A stretch of 64,000 nucleotides of DNA from Patescibacterium sp964487795 (GTDB lineage: Bacteria > Patescibacteriota > Patescibacteriia > Patescibacteriales > Patescibacteriaceae). A program made the translations under genes and the position numbers. Shown in pieces: positions 56,537-64,000 of this stretch (the first letter of the stretch is position 1; each line of letters starts with the position of its first letter). Below the pieces are notes generated by a model. The model saw only the letters and a list, made by a program, of their open reading frames with translations. It did no database searches and was not told the origin of the DNA. The stretch is taken from positions 186,001 through 250,000 of the forward strand of contig CAZASI010000001.1 in assembly GCA_964487795.1 (NCBI GenBank). The letters run 5' to 3'.

Positions 56537-58528
56537 TTAAATCAATAACGCGACAATCAAAAGCGCGATAATATTTACAATCTTAATCATTGGGTTAATA
56601 GCTGGTCCTGCAGTATCCTTATACGGATCGCCGACAGTATCACCAGTCACAGCTGCTTTGTGAGCATCTGAACCCTTGCCACCAAAAAAACCATTTTCAA
56701 TATACTTTTTGGCATTGTCCCAAGCGCCTCCACCCGAAGTCATTGAAATCGCTACGAAGATTCCGGTAACAATTGAACCGATGAGCAAACCGCCCAAAGC
56801 TTCAACTCCCAAACTAAAGCCGACAATAATCGGAGCTAAAACTGGAATCAAAGCCGGAGTAATCATTCGGCTGATAGCCGCTTTAGTAACAATATCTACA
56901 GTGCGTCCATAATCAGGTTTTTCAGTACCGGACATAATACCTGGTTTTTCTTTAAACTGAGCGCGTACATCTTCAACAACGCTGCCAGCCGCACGACTAA
57001 CTGCTTGCATCGACAAAGCTGCGAACCAATACGGCAACATACCGCCGATAAACAAACCGGCCAATACATACGGATTACTAATTTGGAATGTGAATGAAGA
57101 GCCCGCGCTGTGTGTAAAGTCTGCAAACAATACAAGAGCAGCTAACGCTGCGGAACCAATGGCATAGCCCTTAGTAACTGCTTTAGTGGTATTTCCAACT
57201 GCATCAAGCGGATCAGTCACGGCGCGTACGCCTTCTTCCATCTCAGCCATTTCCGCAATACCTCCGGCGTTATCAGTAATCGGACCATAGGCATCAATCG
57301 TTACGATAATACCGGCCATTGATAACATGGCAACGGCCGCCAAAGCAATACCGTAAATACCGGCGAAATAAAATGCAGCCAAAGTTGCAATAACAATTAC
57401 TAAAATTGGAAGTACGGTTGATTTCATTGATACTGCCAAACCGGTAATAATATTTGTACCGTGTCCAGTGGTTGAAGCCTCAGCAATATCTTTAACTGGT
57501 TTATATTGGGTCGAGGTATAGTATTCAGTAATAACTACCATGGCTGCAGTTACCGCTAAACCAATCAAGGTTGCAAGATACAAATTAAGTGTAGTGAATT
57601 TTCCATTGTTTACCATGAGCCAGTTAGTAATCGGATAAAAAGCGATTGCTGCCAAAACTCCGGCGCTGATCAAACCTTTGTACAAAGCTGCCATGATGTT
57701 TTTGCTTTTACCTAATCTGATAAAGTAAGTTCCAATGATTGAAGTAATGATTGAAGCGCCACCTAACACAAGCGGATAGATAATCGCATTTTCAAAACCC
57801 GGGAAAACAAGACGGGCGAGAATAATAGCCGCGATTAATGTAACAACATATGTTTCAAACAAATCAGCCGCCATACCAGCGCAGTCGCCGACGTTGTCAC
57901 CGACGTTGTCCGCAATAACCGCCGGATTGCGAGGATCGTCTTCTGGAATACCTGCTTCAACTTTACCAACAAGATCGGCGCCGACGTCCGCAGCTTTGGT
58001 AAAGATACCTCCGCCCAGACGAGCAAAGACTGAAATTAATGATCCACCAAAACCAAGTCCGATTAAGGCGTGTAAGTCATGAGTCAACAAATAAAATCCT
58101 GCAGTACCGAGTAAGGCCAATCCAACGACCAACATACCGGTAACGCTGCCGCCGCGAGCCGCGACACCCAAAGCTCTGGCAATACCATGTCGAGCAGCTT
58201 CAGCTGTGCGAACATTGGCGCGCACCGAAATATTCATACCAATATAACCCGCAATCGCAGACAATGCTGCACCGACTAGAAAGGCGACAGCGGTCATCCA
58301 ACCTAAAGCTGGAATAAAGCCGAGAATCAAGAACAACACAACAGCCACCATGGCGACTGTGCGATACTGGCGATTCAAATAAGCTTTAGCGCCTTCTTGA
58401 ATAGCTGCGGCAATCTGACGCATGCGTTCATTACCTTCAGGCATTTTTAAAATTGATTGGATATAAAATAATCCATAGACAATCGCCAAAGCGGCGCTGC
58501 CAAAAATGATGTATAACGAGAGATTCAT
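56537..58528 (-). CDS. hppA: Membrane H+-translocating pyrophosphatase
   Basis: 663 residues, about 16 membrane helices. Couples PPi hydrolysis to ion export. Signature DVGADLVGKVEAGIPEDDPRNPAVIADNVGDNVGDCAGMAADLFE carries the substrate Asp residues. GNTTKAVTKG has Lys at the position that marks the K+-independent subfamily, so it is likely a proton pump. It provides a membrane potential in an organism that may lack a full respiratory chain. Embedded between nusA and tig. Confidence 0.94.
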   Translation of the reverse strand: MNLSLYIIFGSAALAIVYGLFYIQSILKMPEGNERMRQIAAAIQEGAKAYLNRQYRTVAMVAVVLFLILGFIPALGWMTAVAFLVGAALSAIAGYIGMNISVRANVRTAEAARHGIARALGVAARGGSVTGMLVVGLALLGTAGFYLLTHDLHALIGLGFGGSLISVFARLGGGIFTKAADVGADLVGKVEAGIPEDDPRNPAVIADNVGDNVGDCAGMAADLFETYVVTLIAAIILARLVFPGFENAIIYPLVLGGASIITSIIGTYFIRLGKSKNIMAALYKGLISAGVLAAIAFYPITNWLMVNNGKFTTLNLYLATLIGLAVTAAMVVITEYYTSTQYKPVKDIAEASTTGHGTNIITGLAVSMKSTVLPILVIVIATLAAFYFAGIYGIALAAVAMLSMAGIIVTIDAYGPITDNAGGIAEMAEMEEGVRAVTDPLDAVGNTTKAVTKGYAIGSAALAALVLFADFTHSAGSSFTFQISNPYVLAGLFIGGMLPYWFAALSMQAVSRAAGSVVEDVRAQFKEKPGIMSGTEKPDYGRTVDIVTKAAISRMITPALIPVLAPIIVGFSLGVEALGGLLIGSIVTGIFVAISMTSGGGAWDNAKKYIENGFFGGKGSDAHKAAVTGDTVGDPYKDTAGPAINPMIKIVNIIALLIVALLI

Positions 58529-58542
58529 ACAATTATTAATAA

Positions 58543-59787
58543 TTAGTTGGTTTCATTAGTTTCCTCAGTCACTTCCTCGGAAGCTTCCTCGGGTTTTGTT
58601 TCTTCACTACTTTCTTCAGCTGGGGTTTCTTCAGTCTCTTCTGTTTCTGTCTTCTGAGCAGGACCAGATCCATCACCGGCAATATCAATATTCCAGCCCG
58701 TAAGGTGAGCGGCCAAACGAACGTTCTGTCCGTCTTTACCAATTGCCAAAGAAAGTTGGTCATCTTTAACAGTAATATACGCTTGATGTTGTTCGGCAAC
58801 TAATTTCACTTGTTCAACTTTTGCCGGAGCCAAAGCGTTAGCAATAAATGTTTCAGGGTCTTCAGAAAATTCAATGATGTCGATTTTTTCTCCGCCCAAT
58901 TCTCTGATAATAGTTTGGATACGAGCACCGCGTTGACCAACACAAGATCCAATCGGATCAATGTTATCGTTCTCGGCAAAGACAGCAACTTTCGAACGAT
59001 TGCCAGCTTCACGCGCTACTGATTTTATTTCAACCAAACCATTTGAGATTTCCGGAATTTCCAAATAGAAAACTTTTTTCAAAATTTCATCTGAAGTACG
59101 GGACAAAACAATTTCCGGTCCCTTAGGTGTTAGGTTAACTTCTTTAACAAAAAATTTCATACGTTCACCCGGGAGATAACGCTCGGAGCGTACTTGCTCG
59201 TCCGGAGGAATAATACCGGTAGCTTTTCCAAGATCAACCAAAACCAAACGTCCCTCACGTCGTTGCACAAATCCGGTGATGACTTCATTCTGCTTGTCCT
59301 TGAATTCACCGTAAATCATATCACGTTCCGCTTCACGCAAACGCTGAATAATAACTTGCTTGGCGGTTTGTGCTGCCATACGTCCGTACGCTTCGTGAGT
59401 TTCTAGTTCGGTGCGAACTTCATCTTCAAGCTTGTATGACTTTTTAATTTTTTTTGCATCAGAGATTTGAATTTCCGTTTTAGGGTTAAAACGTTTTTTC
59501 TCCTCGCCATCGACGCTTGGTTCAACAATGACCGGCTCGCCACCTTCCAATTCGGCTTGCATAGCGGCCAATTCTTCTTCCGGAATATCTTCAACCACAA
59601 TCTTTGTATCATAGACTTTGGTCGCGTTGGTTTCCGGGTCGTACTCAACCTTAATATTTTGATTTTTTTCGCCGTAATCCTTGCGGTACGCGGCGGCTAA
59701 AGCAGATTCGATTGTAGTGATAACGGCCTCGTACGAAAGACCTTTTTCCTCACAAATCTGCTTAATAGCGTTTGTTATTTCACTCAT
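58543..59787 (-). CDS. nusA: Transcription termination/antitermination factor NusA
   Basis: 414 residues. N-terminal RNAP-binding domain (about 1-150, with an acidic insertion including EGGEPVIVEPSVDGEEKK), S1 domain (about 165-230, VITGFVQRREGRLVLVDLGKATGIIPP), KH1 and KH2 (CVGQRGARIQTIIRELGGEKIDII and LAIGKDGQNVRLAAHLTGW), and an acidic Glu/Thr tail. First gene of the long run, with its promoter at 59844-59872. Usual partners rimP and infB are not adjacent. Confidence 0.95.
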   Translation of the reverse strand: MSEITNAIKQICEEKGLSYEAVITTIESALAAAYRKDYGEKNQNIKVEYDPETNATKVYDTKIVVEDIPEEELAAMQAELEGGEPVIVEPSVDGEEKKRFNPKTEIQISDAKKIKKSYKLEDEVRTELETHEAYGRMAAQTAKQVIIQRLREAERDMIYGEFKDKQNEVITGFVQRREGRLVLVDLGKATGIIPPDEQVRSERYLPGERMKFFVKEVNLTPKGPEIVLSRTSDEILKKVFYLEIPEISNGLVEIKSVAREAGNRSKVAVFAENDNIDPIGSCVGQRGARIQTIIRELGGEKIDIIEFSEDPETFIANALAPAKVEQVKLVAEQHQAYITVKDDQLSLAIGKDGQNVRLAAHLTGWNIDIAGDGSGPAQKTETEETEETPAEESSEETKPEEASEEVTEETNETN

Positions 59788-59843
59788 AGGCTATATTTTC
59801 CAATAAAATAAGCTAGTATCAATGTACTAGCTTCAGTATCTTC

Positions 59844-59872
59844 ATACTACTATATGCCTGTTTTTTCGTCAA
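59844..59872 (-). promoter_or_regulatory. Promoter of the nusA-HU run
   Basis: On the minus strand TTGACG (59867-59872), 17 bp, TAGTAT (59844-59849). It may drive the whole 7.4-kb unit, since no strong internal terminator is seen. Confidence 0.55.
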
Positions 59873-59894
59873 TATTGGGGAAAATTCCCTATTA

Positions 59895-59923
59895 TTGACA
59901 AAAATGCCGTTATATGATATAAT
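59895..59923 (+). promoter_or_regulatory. Consensus promoter of the 59982-60665 lipoprotein gene
   Basis: TTGACA (59895-59900), 17 bp ending in TGA, TATAAT (59918-59923): both boxes perfect. Confidence 0.8.
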
Positions 59924-59981
59924 CCTAATAATATAGAAAAAGAAAGTAAATTAAAATAACCAATAAAGAAGGAGTATTATA

Positions 59982-60665
59982 ATGAAAACCAAATTGATTT
60001 TCATGTTTCTCACACTTTTTGTATTTGCAATACTTGTTTCTGCCTGCAGTTCATCGGAACCCAAATATGAAACACCAGAGGATTGGAAAAACGGAAACAG
60101 TTATTCCGGAACCTATACTGGAAAAACTGCTTTTGTGTGGTATATGCAAACTGATCTGGTGACAATTCGCCGGAACAAGTTGCGTAAAGTTCTTGAAGGA
60201 GAAAATCAGAGCTCTGAAGAATATTCAGCGCCTGCTCCAACAATTGAGTATAGCAAGTTACCTCTCATCAATGAAGACTCCGAATATCTCGGTGTAATGG
60301 ACAATCCAGACACTCAATATTCACTAACAATTGAGATTTATGCTGGTTATGTCGATCCCTGCGATCCGGAAAATGCTTGGCTTAGAGAAGTTAGGACTAC
60401 GCTGGATAAAAATCAATCTGGTCTTAATTATCGTGCCAAGGCATATCTCATTGCTGGTCAACATACCGCAATTCTCAAATCTCACAATCCCTCGGTTAAA
60501 CCCTTAATTGTAGAATTTGAAGTTACTGGTGTATTAGGCAACTACAAAGGCATCCCTTGTTACTGGGATAAGTTTGGAGGTACCGGCAACTGGGGACAAT
60601 CCGGAGGCCGTTCTGGACAAGGCAGCAGCAAGCATCGCCTTGGACAAGATGCTAACCAAAAATAA
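59982..60665 (+). CDS. Lipoprotein, unknown function
   Basis: 227 residues. Signal peptide with lipobox VSAC (lipidated Cys about 22), so it is anchored on the outer face of the membrane. Mature part is beta-rich and ends in a Gly/Ser/Gln-rich tail. No family recognised. AAGGAG lies 8 nt before the ATG, with a perfect promoter and its own terminator. Confidence 0.7.
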   Translation: MKTKLIFMFLTLFVFAILVSACSSSEPKYETPEDWKNGNSYSGTYTGKTAFVWYMQTDLVTIRRNKLRKVLEGENQSSEEYSAPAPTIEYSKLPLINEDSEYLGVMDNPDTQYSLTIEIYAGYVDPCDPENAWLREVRTTLDKNQSGLNYRAKAYLIAGQHTAILKSHNPSVKPLIVEFEVTGVLGNYKGIPCYWDKFGGTGNWGQSGGRSGQGSSKHRLGQDANQK

Positions 60666-60684
60666 ACAAATTTGTTCTTTTATA

Positions 60685-60716
60685 AAAAAGGCTTACACAA
60701 CGTGTAAGCCTTTTTT
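60685..60716. terminator. Bidirectional terminator
   Basis: AAAAAAGGCTTACAC/GTGTAAGCCTTTTTT strong stem. Ends both the lipoprotein gene and the pilin operon. Confidence 0.85.
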
Positions 60717-60729
60717 AATATCTAAAATA

Positions 60730-61149
60730 TTAACCGCCAGAGCTACCGTCTCCCGCATTCGGTAAATTAGCAAAGACAAAGTAAGTAATGGCGTAAGCTG
60801 CGACAACAATTATTAAGCCGATAACCGCGGCGCGAATCGTATCTTTCGCTTTGTTAATTTTATCTTCATCGCCCCCAGCTGTCATCCAATTAAATCCGGC
60901 GATGATCATCAATATCACAAAAATAATTCCAAGCAATCCCAAAAAGGCTTTGATGATTGTTCCGACAACTGTACCAACCGTAACGGTATCAGAATACCCA
61001 GCTTGCGTTTGTACCACACCAGTATTGTTTGTTATTTCTGCAGCAATATTTTGCTGTAACAAACCAGCACCATGCGCCTGCTGTGCTGTAAGCACAATAA
61101 ATGCACTAGCCAAAGTATAGAATATTTTTTTTATAAAAAGTTTGTTCAT
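60730..61149 (-). CDS. T4SS-type pilin paralogue 6 (PF18895-like)
   Basis: 139 residues. Signal peptide, short mature N-terminus, then two membrane helices (LGLLGIIFVILMIIAGFNWMTAG and AAVIGLIIVVAAYAITYFVF) joined by the charged loop GDEDKINKAKDTIR. This is the core of the TrbC/VirB2-like pilin found in tandem arrays in CPR genomes. Last of six genes; ends at the terminator. Role in assembly of a pilus or secretion apparatus is inferred. Confidence 0.85.
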   Translation of the reverse strand: MNKLFIKKIFYTLASAFIVLTAQQAHGAGLLQQNIAAEITNNTGVVQTQAGYSDTVTVGTVVGTIIKAFLGLLGIIFVILMIIAGFNWMTAGGDEDKINKAKDTIRAAVIGLIIVVAAYAITYFVFANLPNAGDGSSGG

Positions 61150-61156
61150 ATAATAT

Positions 61157-61579
61157 TTATCCTCCGCCGGAATCCGTTGGGATACCTGTTATTAAGTATC
61201 CGGCGATAAATTTCCAAATCGCAAAAGCTCCGACAATAATAATTAAACCGATAATTGATGCGCGAATCGTATCTTTTGCTTTATCAATCTTTGCCTCGTC
61301 ACCATTGGCGGTCATCCAATTATAACCCGCAAGCAACATTAGAATAATAAAAATCGCTCCGAGCAATCCAAGTAAAGCATTAATAACATAACCAACAATC
61401 AACAACATACCGCCCTCGCCGTTATCTACATAACCGGCGTCAGTACCGACATTTTTTAATCTATCGAGCAAAGGAGACTGTTGCTGAACAACGGCGTTAT
61501 TTGCGCCTTGGGACCAGACAGTCGGAGCAATCAACGCTGTGGCCAAACTTAAAGTGATTAACCATTTATATAGTTTCAT
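61157..61579 (-). CDS. T4SS-type pilin paralogue 5
   Basis: 140 residues from the ATG at 61579 (MKLYKWLI), right after the previous stop. Signal peptide, a Gln/Asn-rich stretch, then the pilin core LLGAIFIILMLLAGYNWMTANGDEAKIDKAKDTIRASIIGLIIIVGAFAIW. Same two-helix hairpin as its neighbours. Confidence 0.85.
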   Translation of the reverse strand: MKLYKWLITLSLATALIAPTVWSQGANNAVVQQQSPLLDRLKNVGTDAGYVDNGEGGMLLIVGYVINALLGLLGAIFIILMLLAGYNWMTANGDEAKIDKAKDTIRASIIGLIIIVGAFAIWKFIAGYLITGIPTDSGGG

Positions 61580-61580
61580 A

Positions 61581-62030
61581 CTATGGTTGATTATTCTGAG
61601 GAGGAAGGGCAGATCCGGCTCCCCAAATTCTACTAATAACAAAGACGCTGATTCCGTAAGCCGCAATTACAATAATCAATCCAATAATCGCGGCGCGAAT
61701 CGTATCTTTTGCTTTATCAATCTTCGCTTCATCGCCGGCCGCAGTCATCCAATTATATCCACCGTAGATCATTAAAACCATAAAAATAACACCAAGCAAA
61801 GATAAAAACGTAGCTACCAGTGAACTAATACGCTGATCAAGTGTTAAGTCATTACTTGGACTATAACCCGCATTAGTAGCCACTTCAGTCACAGAGCCAA
61901 AACCAAAACCATCCCTCGTTGGTGGTGGATTGGGTTGTTCTTGTGCCAAAGCGAAAAAGGCGGGCGTAAGAAGCATCCCTAAAATATACAATAAAGTACT
62001 AAATTTTTTTATACTAAATAATATTTTCAT
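61581..62030 (-). CDS. T4SS-type pilin paralogue 4
   Basis: 149 residues. Signal peptide (LYILGMLLTPAFFALA), a Pro/Gly-rich spacer, then the pilin core LLGVIFMVLMIYGGYNWMTAAGDEAKIDKAKDTIRAAIIGLIIVIAAYGIS. Its ATG overlaps the TGA of the upstream gene (ATGA), indicating translational coupling. Confidence 0.85.
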   Translation of the reverse strand: MKILFSIKKFSTLLYILGMLLTPAFFALAQEQPNPPPTRDGFGFGSVTEVATNAGYSPSNDLTLDQRISSLVATFLSLLGVIFMVLMIYGGYNWMTAAGDEAKIDKAKDTIRAAIIGLIIVIAAYGISVFVISRIWGAGSALPPQNNQP

Positions 62031-62398
62031 AAACTACTATTGCCAGTTAATAAAGTTGAACCGACGAATCTTGTAATAGCATATGCGGCGGCAACTATAA
62101 TTAAACCAATGACCGCAGCTAATAAAATATTTTTTGCTTCCTTTACTCTCTCGTCATTACCGGCTGAAGTCATCCATAAAAATCCGGACCATAGAATCAG
62201 CGCAAAGAAGATAATACCAACTAATGAAATCGCTTGTTGCAATACTCTTCCGACAACTACCTGCGGAGTGCTTGTAGTGTCTTTAATACCTGCGGTACCG
62301 GCCGTTGAATCAAGACCGCCAAGCTCAACGGCAAAGACAAAGGTTGGGAGTGCCGTACAAATCATTAATGCTAAAAGGAGCGATGCAAAACGTTTCAT
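62027..62398 (-). CDS. T4SS-type pilin paralogue 3
   Basis: 123 residues from the ATG at 62398 (MKRFASLLLA). Signal peptide ending in VFAVELGG, then SLVGIIFFALILWSGFLWMTSAGNDERVKEAKNILLAAVIGLIIVAAAYAIT. The turn has SAGNDERV rather than the AGGDEDK form, so it belongs to a slightly different subgroup with paralogue 2. Confidence 0.85.
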   Translation of the reverse strand: MKRFASLLLALMICTALPTFVFAVELGGLDSTAGTAGIKDTTSTPQVVVGRVLQQAISLVGIIFFALILWSGFLWMTSAGNDERVKEAKNILLAAVIGLIIVAAAYAITRFVGSTLLTGNSSL

Positions 62399-62399
62399 A

Positions 62400-62900
62400 C
62401 TATTTTGCCAAGTTCGTACCGATGAAACTGGTAATCGCGTAAGCTGACATAACAATAATCAAACCAATCACTGCCGCAATTAAAATCTGTTTAGCGCGCT
62501 TAACACGATCTTCATTACCCGCCGAAGTCATCCACATCAAACCGGCGATAATCACTAAGACGAAAAAAATAGTACCGGTAAAACCAAGTACTGAGCCCAG
62601 TATCTTTCCGAGAAAAGTCGGGATATCAACATTCGTCGGTAATTTATTACCAAACTGAGTTTTTGCTCCATCAAGGCCATATCCCCCCGCAAGCTCTTCG
62701 CCCTCTTCTTGAGTCGGCGCTGCCTTACAACACTGCTTACCACCGTCACAAGTACCAGTCCCTCCCCTGAGTTCTCGAGCACATACATCCTGACAAGGTC
62801 CCTCACAAGTATCCACTGCTACAACCAAATGAGCAGAAAATAAAAAACTAAACAAACCAATTATTGAGAGGTAAATTATTTTTGAAAATAGTGTTTTCAT
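62400..62900 (-). CDS. T4SS-type pilin paralogue 2 with Cys-rich insertion
   Basis: 166 residues, the longest of the six. Between signal peptide and pilin core it has a cysteine-rich stretch (CEGPCQDVCARELRGG and CDGGKQCCKA, seven cysteines), likely disulfide-bonded outside. Core: VLGFTGTIFFVLVIIAGLMWMTSAGNEDRVKRAKQILIAAVIGLIIVMSAYAIT. Start by first ATG. Confidence 0.85.
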   Translation of the reverse strand: MKTLFSKIIYLSIIGLFSFLFSAHLVVAVDTCEGPCQDVCARELRGGTGTCDGGKQCCKAAPTQEEGEELAGGYGLDGAKTQFGNKLPTNVDIPTFLGKILGSVLGFTGTIFFVLVIIAGLMWMTSAGNEDRVKRAKQILIAAVIGLIIVMSAYAITSFIGTNLAK

Positions 62901-62971
62901 ACGCTTCTCTGTCGCTAAACACGGCTTGGCGCCAAAGAAGCGGGTCCGAAACTTCAGACCCGTGAAAGAAA

Positions 62972-63379
62972 CTAACCGTTGTTGGTTGCTTTCATCAAAC
63001 TGTTAATCACGAACTGAGCGATACCGAAGGCCGCCATAATAATGACTAAACCGATAATACCGGAAACAATCAATTTGCGGGCTTCAGCGACTTTGTCTTC
63101 ATTACCGCCGGCGGTCATCCACTTGAAACCACCCAACAAAATAATGATAACGGCAACGATACCGAGAAAGCCAAGGATGATACGGATAACACTCGCGACG
63201 ATTGCGCGTGGATCACGTGCACCAAGACCGGTGTCGTTTGCGAAATTTTCTTCGTTATAATTTTCGCCCCAAAGGTTTAAGTTACCGCTTGCGGCTAGGG
63301 CCGGTGACACGGAGAAGGCCATGGCCGGTACGATAGCTAAGTTAAGAGCCAAAAGGCAAGCTGCTATTTTTTTCTTCAT
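62972..63379 (-). CDS. T4SS-type pilin paralogue 1
   Basis: 135 residues. Signal peptide (LLALNLAIVPAMAFSVSPALA), then LGFLGIVAVIIILLGGFKWMTAGGNEDKVAEARKLIVSGIIGLVIIMAAFGIAQFVI. First gene of the array and the only one with a clear strong Shine-Dalgarno (AAAGGGGGTG, 4 nt before the ATG), which would suit a major structural subunit. Confidence 0.87.
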   Translation of the reverse strand: MKKKIAACLLALNLAIVPAMAFSVSPALAASGNLNLWGENYNEENFANDTGLGARDPRAIVASVIRIILGFLGIVAVIIILLGGFKWMTAGGNEDKVAEARKLIVSGIIGLVIIMAAFGIAQFVINSLMKATNNG

Positions 63380-63458
63380 ATGTCACCCCCTTTCTATTTA
63401 TAAATATCTTTATGTCTTATAAAGATGATATTAACATGATACCATAAAATATATAAAT

Positions 63459-64000
63459 ATGAAACAAAAGAACCTGTCAATTATAGCCTTCATCGCTTTC
63501 TATCTTAGCATCGCCTCAATCCTCGGACTTAACTCTTTCGGTTACCTTGACCCGGACTTCGGTTGGCACCTTAAGGTCGGCGAAAACATAGCCAAGACCA
63601 TGGCTGTCCCAAGCGATCAAATATATATGTGGAGCCTTGAAGGACAAAACTGGGTTGATCATGAATGGCTTTCTAATTTGTTAACGTATTTCCTCTGGCA
63701 GCAAGGCGGATATATTGCCATTTCACTTTTTTTTATTCTCTTGCCACTGCTCGGATTAATTCTACTTAACCGTCATGTCTTTACACACTATTTAAAAAAC
63801 GGACTTGAACGAAGCGTTTTCTGTGCAATAGAACTCGGCGCACTCATGGGTTGCCTGCCACACTTTGGAATACGTCTGCAAGAATTTGCTTTCGTTTTTT
63901 TTATTATCCTACTTATACAAATTGATCGTTTTCGAACTGATGCAAAAATCAAACACATTGTATGGTTGCCCTTACTTCTCTTGGTATGGGCGTATCTCCA
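63459..64000 (+). CDS. Multi-pass membrane protein, 3' end missing (partial)
   Basis: About 180 residues before the right edge. Membrane segment, then an outside loop with DPDFGWHLKVGENI and NWVDHEWLSN, followed by two further hydrophobic stretches. The DPDxxWHL..WxxHEWL pattern is typical of a large bacterial membrane protein family with GT-C-like (oligosaccharyl transferase type) architecture; this is the N-terminal part only. Start is the ATG at 63459, after the divergent pilin operon. No Shine-Dalgarno. Confidence 0.7.
   Translation, partial: MKQKNLSIIAFIAFYLSIASILGLNSFGYLDPDFGWHLKVGENIAKTMAVPSDQIYMWSLEGQNWVDHEWLSNLLTYFLWQQGGYIAISLFFILLPLLGLILLNRHVFTHYLKNGLERSVFCAIELGALMGCLPHFGIRLQEFAFVFFIILLIQIDRFRTDAKIKHIVWLPLLLLVWAYL

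Noticed and set aside
1..64000. Recoded TGA as in Gracilibacteria/Absconditabacteria
   Set aside because: TGA serves as a true stop (for example the recombinase gene at 14400 and the pilin at 62027), and tryptophans are coded by TGG; no gene needs TGA read as Gly or Trp.
1..64000. CRISPR array, prophage or insertion sequence
   Set aside because: No regularly spaced direct repeats, no transposase, no capsid or terminase-like frames; the only recombinase resembles chromosomal XerC/XerD.

Overview
The window looks like a piece of a Candidate Phyla Radiation (Patescibacteria) chromosome, probably of the Parcubacteria type. This is inferred from gene content, not from a marker-gene tree. The indicators are a run of six paralogous T4SS-type pilin genes, a double-length PilB/GspE ATPase, a VanW/PG-binding protein, an LCP-family transferase, an MJ1255-type glycosyltransferase, a K+-independent membrane pyrophosphatase, and many short membrane or secreted proteins of unknown function. 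The genetic code is standard: TGA is used as a stop. No phage, insertion sequence or CRISPR array is visible.

Layout. 1-5.7 kb: gyrA (running off the left edge) with a small membrane protein and an MBL-fold hydrolase, then an LCP transferase and der. A 133-bp palindromic element separates der from pth. 6.4-9 kb: four unrecognised membrane genes. 9-14.4 kb: an AI-2E family permease, pnp, a NYN-domain protein, rpsO and a Xer-type recombinase. 14.4-31.4 kb: two tRNAs, then mostly accessory genes, including a nucleotidyltransferase, a class I PDE-like HD protein, a HAD phosphatase, YggT, a GH3 hydrolase, a CPBP protein, an alpha/beta hydrolase, a MoxR-type AAA/VWA pair, a protein with a T9SS C-terminal sorting domain, an MFS transporter and an alarmone-hydrolase-like HD protein. 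31.4-35.4 kb: a copper island (csoR operator, csoR, copA, HMA-permease, cupredoxin). 36-43 kb: AlkD-like, ZIP, glycosyltransferase, a candidate structured RNA, an F420-ligase-like protein, a VUT transporter, VanW and Hsp20. 43-51 kb: tandem PilB, a phosphoesterase and uvrA. 51-52.4 kb: four tRNA-like sequences (one degenerate) and two small genes. 52.4-59.8 kb: an uninterrupted minus-strand run nusA-hppA-tig-smpB-ssrA-tRNALeu-tRNAGly-infC-rpmI-rplT-secG-HU. 60-64 kb: a lipoprotein, six pilins and a partial multi-pass membrane protein.

Two ways of starting genes are visible. Most housekeeping genes (gyrA, pnp, tig, hppA, nusA, smpB, infC) have no Shine-Dalgarno sequence, and several plus-strand genes have a -10 box 6-9 nt before the start codon, as expected for leaderless mRNAs. 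Most accessory genes instead carry a near-consensus TTGACA-17 bp-TATAAT promoter, often with TG before the -10. Many also have a purine-rich Shine-Dalgarno, some have a TTG start, and most end in their own hairpin terminator. They therefore form compact, self-contained expression units scattered between core genes, perhaps acquired separately.

The most interesting items are this dual architecture, a T9SS-type sorting domain in a CPR-like genome, the candidate hairpin RNA at 38.9-39.1 kb, the tandem PilB with six pilins, the ssrA gene inside a protein operon, and the PDE-like HD protein.
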